Origin: VFJL01 sp043752345 | GTDB taxonomy: Bacteria; Pseudomonadota; Gammaproteobacteria; Burkholderiales; Nitrosomonadaceae | Assembly: GCA_043752345.1 (NCBI GenBank) | Contig: JAYUYT010000048.1 | Span: forward strand, 1 to 14,974 | Direction: 5' to 3' | Length of the DNA: 14,974 nucleotides | In this document: piece by piece, positions 5,870 through 12,800 of the stretch | Layout of the letters: the number at the start of each line of letters is the position of its first letter | Numbering within the stretch: the stretch's first letter is position 1 | The notes under the pieces: generated by a model | Told to the model about the DNA's origin: nothing | What the model saw: the letters and a program-made list of their open reading frames with translations, nothing else | Databases searched by the model: none | Position numbers and translations under genes: made by a program

Positions 5870-5937
5870 AGCTGACTAATCATTCAACCCGGACTGACCA
5901 ATAAAGCCCGGTCAGCCGGTTAATCCAAGCATTGGGC
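5870..5937 (+). other. attC-like recombination site 2
   Basis: This is the best-folded of the three sites. L'' ATTCAAC starts at 5882 and pairs with L' GTTAAT (5919-5924): ATT with AAT, C5885 extrahelical, AAC with GTT. Then come a bulged C5889, CGG (5890-5892) with CCG (5916-5918), a bulged A5893, and a 6-bp stem CTGACC/GGTCAG with loop AATAAAGCCC (5900-5909). After a 6-base spacer (CCAAGC) comes ATTGGGC (5931-5937), which would be a perfect R' box GTTGGGC but for its first base. The R'' position, 5 bases before L'', reads AGCTGAC (5870-5876), a poor match to RYYYAAC. It lies next to the right edge of the IS, which may have replaced or altered this half. It shares AATAAAGCC and GCCGGTTA with site 3. 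Confidence 0.75.
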
Positions 5938-5975
5938 ATCTAACCCGAAGCAGCCTCACCGAAGCAATCTCGACA

Positions 5976-6004
5976 TTGACAATACGTATCCACAGGGCTA
6001 CAGT
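5976..6004 (+). promoter_or_regulatory. Candidate promoter of the toxin-antitoxin pair
   Basis: A perfect -35 hexamer TTGACA (5976-5981), a 17-base spacer and a -10 TACAGT (5999-6004, 4 of 6) lie just before the toxin ATG at 6010. Transcription would start at or within a few bases of that ATG, implying a leaderless or nearly leaderless message. This agrees with the absence of a convincing Shine-Dalgarno. A promoter inside the cassette is usual for toxin-antitoxin cassettes. Confidence 0.5.
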
Positions 6005-6009
6005 TTGTC

Positions 6010-6300
6010 ATGCTGGAAATTCGCAAAACTGAAACCTATGCTCAGTGGATCGACAACTTGCGTGATTTACAGGCTCGTGCGCGCATCCAAGTCCGAATCG
6101 AACGCCTCGCGGCTGGCAATTCGGGCGACGTCAGGGCTGTTGGAGAAGGGGTTTCTGAACTGCGGATTGATTACGGTCCCGGTTATCGGGTGTACTTTAC
6201 GAAACGTGGGCGTGAGGTTGTGATTTTGCTGGGTGGTGGAGATAAAACCACCCAAGCTGCGGATATCAAGATCGCCTTGCGTCTTGCACGCAATCTATAG
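6010..6300 (+). CDS. RelE/HigB-like toxin (addiction module killer protein)
   Basis: This 96-residue basic protein belongs by appearance to the RelE/ParE superfamily subgroup usually annotated as addiction module killer protein. Seen features are the N-terminal EIRKTETYAQWIDNLRD helix region, RIERLAAGNSGDVRAVGEGVSELRI (29-53), and the core strand motif DYGPGYRVYFTKRGREVVILLGGGDK (54-79) with Tyr, Arg and Lys residues typical of the active surface. Members of this superfamily mostly cleave mRNA on the ribosome, but a gyrase-type target is not excluded from sequence. It is followed 6-9 bases later by its antitoxin gene, in the toxin-first order common for HigBA-type modules. The pair fills a single cassette between attC-like sites 2 and 3; such modules stabilise cassette arrays. 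Confidence 0.88.
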   Translation: MLEIRKTETYAQWIDNLRDLQARARIQVRIERLAAGNSGDVRAVGEGVSELRIDYGPGYRVYFTKRGREVVILLGGGDKTTQAADIKIALRLARNL

Positions 6301-6309
6301 GAGCGCATG

Positions 6310-6609
6310 ATGGTAAAAACGACAACCACTCGCTACGATGTCGCAGAGCATTTGCGCACACCAGAAGAAATGGCTGCCTATCTGGAAGCCTGTCTGGAAG
6401 AAGCAAATGCTGATGCAACATTCATCGCAAAAGCATTAGGTGACCTCGCACGCGCCAAAGGCATGACCCAAGTTGCGCGAGATGCCGGGCTATCACGCGA
6501 AAGCCTTTACAAAGCACTCTCAGGTGATCGCGCACCGAGCTTCGACACCATCCTGAAAGTGGTCAGTGCACTAGGCCTTAAGCTGCATGCTGAAGCAGCT
6601 CACGTCTGA
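6310..6609 (+). CDS. HigA-like antitoxin with XRE-type helix-turn-helix
   Basis: The product is 99 residues from the ATG at 6310; an in-frame ATG at 6307 gives 100. The later start is preferred because AGGAG (6299-6303) lies 6 bases before it but only 3 before 6307. That ribosome site overlaps the TAG of the toxin gene, so translation is coupled. The C-terminal half holds a helix-turn-helix at about 51-70 (MTQVARDAGLSRESLYKALSG) of the type in 'putative addiction module antidote' proteins. The N-terminal half (RTPEEMAAYLEACLEE) probably contributes to toxin binding or dimerisation. The protein should neutralise the upstream toxin and repress the shared promoter. The stop codon lies 6 bases before the R'' box of attC-like site 3. 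Confidence 0.88.
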   Translation: MVKTTTTRYDVAEHLRTPEEMAAYLEACLEEANADATFIAKALGDLARAKGMTQVARDAGLSRESLYKALSGDRAPSFDTILKVVSALGLKLHAEAAHV

Positions 6610-6615
6610 CCAAAC

Positions 6616-6677
6616 GCCCGACCCATTCATCAACACGGACGCAAGCAATAAAGCCGTTTGCGCCGGTTATGTCAGAC
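6616..6677 (+). other. attC-like recombination site 3
   Basis: R''-like GCCCGAC (6616-6622; RYYYAAC except G for A), a 6-base spacer, and L'' ATCAACA starting at 6629 pair with L' GTTAT (6666-6670). Details: A6629-T6670, T6630-A6669, C6631 extrahelical, AAC with GTT, A6635 bulged, CGG 6636-6638 with CCG 6663-6665, A6639 bulged, stem CGCAAGC/GTTTGCG (6640-6646/6656-6662) with loop AATAAAGCC. The right half is incomplete: six bases after L' there is CGGAAAT, not GTTRRRY. GTCAGAC (6671-6677), directly after L', is the reverse complement of GTCTGAC (6604-6610) and may be an alternative outer arm. The site marks the end of the array, before pntB. Confidence 0.68.
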
Positions 6678-6692
6678 GGAAATTAAAGGGGC
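6678..6692 (+). repeat. Short direct repeat, copy 2
   Basis: GGAAATTAAAGGGGC is identical to 4344-4358 and lies immediately after attC-like site 3. It marks the right limit of the accessory island, 46 bases from the pntB stop codon. Confidence 0.5.
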
Positions 6693-6737
6693 GAGTGAGG
6701 ATATCAACGAAGTGTCACTGATGAAATGGAATTGGAA

Positions 6738-8117
6738 TTACAGTGCCTTGACCATACCCTCGACTACTTTCTTGGCATCACCGAACACCATCATGGTCTT
6801 GTCCATGTAGAACAGGTCATTGTCGAGGCCGGCGTAACCTGCCGCCATGCTGCGTTTCACCACCATCACCGTGCGCGCTTTGTAGGCATCCAGGATGGGC
6901 ATGCCATAAATGGGGCTGCCGGGAACATTCGCCGCCGGATTGACCACGTCGTTCGCCCCCAATACCAGCACCACATCGGTATTGGAAAAGTCGCTGTTGA
7001 TCTCATCCATTTCCAACACCTGCTCGTAGGGGATTTCCGCTTCCGCCAACAGCACGTTCATGTGCCCTGGCATACGCCCTGCCACCGGATGAATGGCAAA
7101 CCGCACATTGACCCCTTTTGCGTGCAGTTTTTCCGCCAGTTCCTTGACTGAATGCTGCGCCCGCGCCACCGCCAGCCCATACCCCGGCACGATGATCACG
7201 CTGTCTGCGTTACCCAATAAAAATGCTGCATCATCCGCGCTACCGCTGCGATAGGTTTTCTGTATGCCGTCACCGGCGGCCGCAGTTCCGCCTTCGCTGC
7301 CGAAACCGCCAAGTATCACCGACAGAAACGGCCGATTCATGGCCTTGCACATGATGTAGGACAGAATCGCGCCGGAACTGCCGACCAGCGAACCGGCAAT
7401 TATCAGCATCGGGTTGCCGAGCGAGAAACCGATACCGGCCGCCGCCCAGCCGGAATATGAATTGAGCATGGAAATCACCACCGGCATATCCGCACCACCG
7501 ATGGGGATGATAATGAGAAAGCCGAGCACGAAAGCAATCGCAGCCATACTGGCAAAAGCTGTCCAGTTGGTGCTCTCGCTGAAGAAGAACCACAGACCGA
7601 AACCAACCATGACAATTGCCAGCACCAGATTGACCATATGCTGCCCGCCAAAAGTGATGGGTGCACCGCTCATGCGGCCGGACAGTTTCAGGAACGCGAT
7701 CACTGAACCTGACCAGGTCATGGCACCGATGAAAGTGCCGAGGAATAATTCCAGTTTGCTGCCCATCGGCAGTACTGCGGGCAGACCGAATGAGACTGGA
7801 TTGTTGACTGCGGCGATGGCGATGAACACCGCCGCCAGACCTACCAATGAATGCATGAATGCAACCAGTTCCGGCATTGCCGTCATTTCCACGCGCCGCG
7901 CCACCACTGCGCCGATGACGCCGCCCACTGCGATGCAGCCGAGTATCAGCACCCAGTTCTTGGTGACGGTCAGCGTGGTGATGACGGCGATGGTCATCCC
8001 CACCATGCCGAACAGATTGCCGCGCCGGGATGTTAACGGCGAGCTTAAGCCTTTCAGCGCCAGGATGAAGAAAACTGAGGCGACCAGATACGCGAGTGCG
8101 ACCGAATTTGCGGACAT
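6738..8117 (-). CDS. pntB: NAD(P) transhydrogenase subunit beta
   Basis: This 459-residue inner-membrane protein forms half of the proton channel (domain II) and the NADP(H)-binding domain III of the proton-translocating transhydrogenase. The enzyme uses the proton-motive force to drive NADH + NADP+ to NAD+ + NADPH. About nine hydrophobic helices fill residues 5-265. Residues known to matter in the E. coli enzyme have counterparts: His89 (FMHS), Asp210 (GGADMPVV) and Asn219 (MLNSYSG). Domain III shows GYGLAVARAQ (312-321), GANDVVNPAA (387-396) and KRSMAAGYAG (421-430). The ATG abuts the stop of pntAB (TAAATG on the minus strand), so the genes are coupled. No terminator is visible between its stop and the accessory island. 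Confidence 0.96.
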   Translation of the reverse strand: MSANSVALAYLVASVFFILALKGLSSPLTSRRGNLFGMVGMTIAVITTLTVTKNWVLILGCIAVGGVIGAVVARRVEMTAMPELVAFMHSLVGLAAVFIAIAAVNNPVSFGLPAVLPMGSKLELFLGTFIGAMTWSGSVIAFLKLSGRMSGAPITFGGQHMVNLVLAIVMVGFGLWFFFSESTNWTAFASMAAIAFVLGFLIIIPIGGADMPVVISMLNSYSGWAAAGIGFSLGNPMLIIAGSLVGSSGAILSYIMCKAMNRPFLSVILGGFGSEGGTAAAGDGIQKTYRSGSADDAAFLLGNADSVIIVPGYGLAVARAQHSVKELAEKLHAKGVNVRFAIHPVAGRMPGHMNVLLAEAEIPYEQVLEMDEINSDFSNTDVVLVLGANDVVNPAANVPGSPIYGMPILDAYKARTVMVVKRSMAAGYAGLDNDLFYMDKTMMVFGDAKKVVEGMVKAL

Positions 8118-8426
8118 TTACGCGCTTCCTTTTTTATCTTTTTTTCTGAACATTTCCAGCATTCGCTGGGTGACAAGAAATCCGCCGAATACATTGATCG
8201 AGGCCAGTGTTACCGCTACCGCCCCCAGCCAGACACCCCAGTCGCTTTCGGCCGGTCCAGCGGCCAGCATCGCACCCACCAGGATAATGCCGGAAATCGC
8301 ATTAGTCACCGACATCAACGGCGTATGCAGCGCCGGGGTCACATTCCATACCACGTGATAGCCGACGAATATCGCCAGCACGAACACCGTGAGATTGATG
8401 ATGGTTGGATCAACTTCGCCGATCAT
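8118..8426 (-). CDS. pntAB: NAD(P) transhydrogenase subunit alpha, small membrane part
   Basis: This 102-residue membrane protein corresponds to the C-terminal membrane segment of E. coli PntA. It is a separate gene here, as in Rhodospirillum rubrum and many other bacteria. Three hydrophobic helices are visible (about 11-27, 40-56 and 63-82), followed by a basic tail. An open frame extends upstream to 8543, but the ATG at 8426 (MIGEVDPTIINL) is preceded by AAGGAG at 5 bases and matches the usual N-terminus of the family, so it is chosen. The stop codon touches the pntB start codon. The 83-base gap to the pntAA stop is compatible with one operon. Confidence 0.93.
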   Translation of the reverse strand: MIGEVDPTIINLTVFVLAIFVGYHVVWNVTPALHTPLMSVTNAISGIILVGAMLAAGPAESDWGVWLGAVAVTLASINVFGGFLVTQRMLEMFRKKDKKGSA

Positions 8427-8509
8427 GATTACTCCTTCTGGATGCGTATAACTTATGCTGTGAAACAAACCGTAAATCCGTGCGGTGCTGGATTCACCGC
8501 GCGCGTTCT

Positions 8510-9640
8510 TTATGCCTTCTTGATCACTTCCCCGTTTGCACAAGCCAGGGTCCCGGCAATGATCTCATCTTCCATGTCCAGCTTGAATTCACCGCTCTTG
8601 ACATCGAACATCAGGTTGAGAAAATTCATCAGATTGCGCGCATACAGTGCGCTAGCGTCGGTTGCCACCAGTCCCGGCAGGTTGGCGATGCCGATAAGGT
8701 GCACGCCGTGCTTGACCACAATCTTGTCCAATTCCGACAGCGGACAGTTGCCACCCGCTTCCACCGCCATGTCCACGATCACCGATCCTGGTTTCATGGT
8801 GCGGACGGTTTCTTCCTTGAGCAGAACCGGTGCAGGGCGCCCGGGAATCAGCGCGGTGGTGATCACGACATCAGCCTGTACTGCACGCTCATGCACCAGC
8901 TCGGCCTGGCGCCGCATCCAGTCTGCCGGCATCGGCCGTGCATAACCCCCTACGCCTTGCGCGATTTCGCGCTCCTCGTCAGTGAGATAAGGCACGTCGA
9001 GAAACTTTGCGCCCAGTGACTCGATCTGCTCCTTCACCGCCGGACGCACGTCTGAAGCTTCGATCACCGCACCCAGCCGCTTGGCAGTGGCAATTGCCTG
9101 CAAGCCCGCTACCCCTGCACCCAGTATCAGCACCCGCGCAGCCTTCACAGTACCCGCTGCCGTCATCAGCATCGGGAAAAATTTCTGGTAAACGTTGGCT
9201 GCCATCAGCACCGCTTTGTAGCCGGCGATATTGGCCTGTGACGACAGCACGTCCATGCTCTGCGCGCGGGAAATGCGTGGCAGCTTTTCCATTGCGAATG
9301 CGGTCAGGCCATGCGTGGCGAGAGCCGCTATGCCGTCTGCCTGATGTGGCACCAGCAGTCCCAGCAGCACGGCATCCTTGCGCATCATCGCCAATTCGCC
9401 GGAGTCCGGGCCACGCACCTTGAGCACGATCTGTGCTTGACTGTACAGCTCTGCCGCGCTGGTCACGATGGTTGCACCAGCATCGCGGTACGCCTCATCG
9501 GTTATGCTCGCACCAGCACCGGCACCGGACTGTACCAGGACAACATGAAAACCCTTGGCGGTAAATTTTTTCACCGTCTCCGGCGTGGCCGCAACGCGGG
9601 TTTCTCCCCCACGTATCTCTACGGGTATTCCTATATGCAT
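8510..9640 (-). CDS. pntAA: NAD(P) transhydrogenase subunit alpha, soluble NAD(H)-binding part
   Basis: This 376-residue cytoplasmic domain I binds NAD(H) and exchanges hydride with domain III of PntB. It belongs to the alanine dehydrogenase/PNT family. Visible are the N-terminal signature IPVEIRGGETRVAATPETV (5-23), the conserved RAQSMDVLSSQAN segment (125-137) and the Rossmann motif LGAGVAGLQA (173-182) followed by the acidic EASD (194-197). The ATG at 9640 (MHIGIP) is chosen over an upstream in-frame ATG at 9721 because GGGAGA lies 6 bases before it and the family begins this way. The length fits stand-alone PntAA rather than the roughly 510-residue fused E. coli PntA. It lies 167 bases downstream of the large flavoprotein gene, probably with its own promoter as well. 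Confidence 0.95.
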   Translation of the reverse strand: MHIGIPVEIRGGETRVAATPETVKKFTAKGFHVVLVQSGAGAGASITDEAYRDAGATIVTSAAELYSQAQIVLKVRGPDSGELAMMRKDAVLLGLLVPHQADGIAALATHGLTAFAMEKLPRISRAQSMDVLSSQANIAGYKAVLMAANVYQKFFPMLMTAAGTVKAARVLILGAGVAGLQAIATAKRLGAVIEASDVRPAVKEQIESLGAKFLDVPYLTDEEREIAQGVGGYARPMPADWMRRQAELVHERAVQADVVITTALIPGRPAPVLLKEETVRTMKPGSVIVDMAVEAGGNCPLSELDKIVVKHGVHLIGIANLPGLVATDASALYARNLMNFLNLMFDVKSGEFKLDMEDEIIAGTLACANGEVIKKA

Positions 9641-9731
9641 TGACGATCTCCCTATCTTTCCAACATCCCACGTCTTTCCGGCAGGCCTGCAAAAACGGTC
9701 ACTACCGCATCCTGCCAGCAACGAACCCCGA

Positions 9732-9737
9732 ATTATA
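9732..9737 (-). promoter_or_regulatory. Candidate -10 element for pntAA
   Basis: On the minus strand a perfect TATAAT lies about 90 bases upstream of the pntAA start, in the 167-base gap after the flavoprotein gene. The -35 region at the expected spacing (AATGCG or CAATGC) is poor, so activation or a weak internal promoter is likely. Upstream of it, an 8-bp stem with one wobble pair (9765-9772/9780-9787, T-rich loop on the minus strand) could attenuate read-through from the preceding gene. Confidence 0.4.
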
Positions 9738-9807
9738 AATGAACTTGGGCATGACGCATTGCCTGGATTGAGGAAAAAACTCGATCCCGATGGTTATGGA
9801 CATGACC

Positions 9808-12800
9808 TCAGGCTCCAGTTTGACTGGATGCTTTCAGACAGTGACTGATCCAGCGGGTAGTGAGTTTTTCCTGCACGCTGTTCTGGCGCAGGCGCGACGC
9901 CAGACCGCCAAAATCAACCTGATCGAGCGGTTGATCCTGGTTGAAGCAGGAAAACACGTAAGTAACCTCGCCGGTTGCTGGATCTTTGTGCGGCTGCAGG
10001 CACTGCGCGCAGATTTCTTTCATCATGCACTGCATCGGCGAATTGATCGAACCGATGGCAAAATGGTCTGTCTTCAGATAAGGCCGCAGCAACGTATGCC
10101 GGGCAGCGCCAACTGCCGCCATCATGCGGTCGGAACCGATGGCGATGATGCGGCTGGCTGCCGCCAGCGACACCGGCTGAGCGCCCAGCGCACCGCTGCC
10201 ATAGGTAGCCATGGCCTGCACGATGTTGCCGACGTAACTCAGATCACCCGGACGGGAAGGCTTGAAACCGGGGGGCTCATCGCAACACCACACCACCGTA
10301 TCTGCCGCCGCTTCGATTTCTGCCACCTTGTAACGGTCGATCAGTTTCTTGTAACCGGCGAAATACAGGACTTTCGATCCCGCTGCCCGCGCTGCTGCGC
10401 CAATGGAAAACAATACCGCGTTGCCGAGGCCACCGCCTACCAGCACCACAGTTTCCCCCGGCAGAATCTCGGTAGGCGTGCCGGTGGGGCCCATCAGTAC
10501 CACCGGCTCACCGGGCTGGAGCCGGGCGCACAAGTCTGCCGACCCGCCCATTTCCAGCACGATCAGCGACACCAATCCACGCGCAACATCCACCGCTGCA
10601 CCGGTAAGGGCGATACCTTCCATCGCCAGTTCCGTGTCGCCTGCGATAGTGGCAAAAGTTGAAAAATTCTGGAAGCGGTAGAACTGGCCGGGATGGAAGC
10701 GCTCCGCTGCCATTGGCGCATGCACCACCACTTCGATGATGTTGGGAGTGAGCCTCTCCACCTTGTGCACCGTCGGCCGCAGCCGTCCATTCATTTCCGC
10801 GAAAAACTGTTCGCCGGATTTTGTGGATGCGGGCGCCACACGTCCAAGCACCCGGCTTACCACCGGGTAGCCTTGCTTGGCGCTGGACATGGCTTTTACC
10901 ACGTTACCGGAATAAGATGGATGTAAGTCACCGAAAAAGCTGATGAAACGCCCATCCTCGCAGCGACTCAAAAGCACCATGGGCGTCTCTGGCTTGGGAT
11001 TTGCGCGGGGCGGGTTAACCGGGTTGCCATCTTCATCACACGCAGCAAAATAGCGCCCGTTCAGTTTGAAATTTTTCTCGTCTTCTCTGGCGAGCACCGT
11101 GTTCGGCTGGGTACCTGCGGCAACCAGAACAGCTCGGGCTGGCAGTTCGGCTTCCCCGGTTTTTTGCCATGATCCCGTTTCATCCAGCGCCTGTACCATG
11201 AATCGTACAGAGCGTGCATGTTCCCAGCGGTCGGTATCCACACGCACAGGTGTCAGTCCCTCGGCAAACCAGATGCCTTCCTCCAGCGCTTTTTCGACTT
11301 CTTCGTGATTGAGTGTATAGGAGGGGCTGTCAACCAGCCGTTTGCGGTAAGCGATGGTGGCACCTCCCCAGGACTGGAGTAGTTCAAGTATGCGCGGCGC
11401 CCGCCCTTCCCGTTCTGCAGCTGCGCGCTCGCTACGGATGGCACGGGCATGGCCGAGAAATTCTTCCGCGATTTCCTGCTCTTCCGCATCCCAGGCACCA
11501 CGGATGGCTGCCTCACCCTGCTCGGCCGTGAGAATTTCATAACGGCGCAGAAATTTATCCACCTGCACCGGATAATAGGCAAGCGCTTCAGTTGCCGTAT
11601 CGATGGCAGTCAAACCGCCGCCGATCACCACCACCGGCAGGCGCAACTGCATATTGGCGACAGAATTGGCCTGGGCCGCACCGGACAACTGCAACGCCAT
11701 CAGAAAATCGGATGCGGCGCGCACACCTCGCGCCAGACCATTGGGCAGATCAAGCACGGTGGGGCGCCCTGCGCCGGCAGCCAATGCCACATGATCGAAC
11801 CCCATGGCAAGAGCATCATCGGCGGTTAGTGTGCCGCCGAAGCGGACGCCGCCAAACAGGGCGAATTCTTCGCGCCGCTCCAGCAGCAGCCGGATCAGCT
11901 TGAGAAAATTCTTGTTCCAGCGCACGGTAATGCCATATTCGGCAACACCGCCAAAACCCGCCGGCACACGCTCATCCAGGTTCTCCTCCAGCGCGGCCGC
12001 ATGCTGTATCGGGCTGAACGGCAGGCGTTGTCCTTGTTGATCCACCCCAGAAAGATGTGCCGGCAAAGGCTCGATCTTGAGACCGTCGATGCCCATCACC
12101 GTGTGACCATCGTTCATCAGGTGATGCGCCAGGGTGTATCCGGCCGGCCCCATCCCGACCACCAGCACTTTGCGGCCCGTGGGTGGCTTTGGCAAAGGGC
12201 GCTGCAGATCGAGCGGGTTCCAGCGAGTAAGCAAGCTGTAAATTTCAAAACCCCAGGGCAGTTCGAGCACATCTTTGAGAGTGCGCGTTTCCGCTTCGGG
12301 AATATTGACCGGCTCCTGTTTCTGGTAGATGCAGGACTTCATGCAATCATTGCAGATGCGATGGCCGGTGCCGGCACACATGGGATTGTCCAGCACGATC
12401 ATTGCCAGACTGCCGATGGCAATCCCCTGGGTCTTGAGTTTATGAAATTCGGAAATGCGTTCTTCCAGCGGACAACCCGCAAGCAGAGCGCCGAGCGAGC
12501 TTTTCTTGAAAACCGGAGGCTCTGTGGGCGCTTTGGGTTTTTCTTTCAACCCCTTGGAACAGGAATCTTTTCCCTGTTCATGGCACCAGATGCAGTAATT
12601 TGCTTCATCCAGGGCGCCAACCAGATCGGTGCCGGTATCGGTCAACGCAAAACCTTCCCGCCGGCGCAGGTGATTGAGACGGTGAACGGTATAGCCGGCA
12701 GCCTGGTCGGTGACCGTGGTCAGCAGATGCAGATAATCGAGTTTGGCGGGAGATTTGAACAGCACACCATCCCGGCTGTGCTTACGTCCTGCCGGCGTCT

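Noticed and set aside
8427..8543. Longer start of pntAB adding 39 residues.
   Set aside because: The extension runs over the pntAA stop region, does not look like the family, and the ATG at 8426 has a strong, well-spaced ribosome site.
9790..10662. A 290-codon open frame on the + strand antisense to the large flavoprotein.
   Set aside because: The opposite strand has a continuous 1183-codon frame with clear cofactor motifs; the + strand product has none and is a shadow frame.
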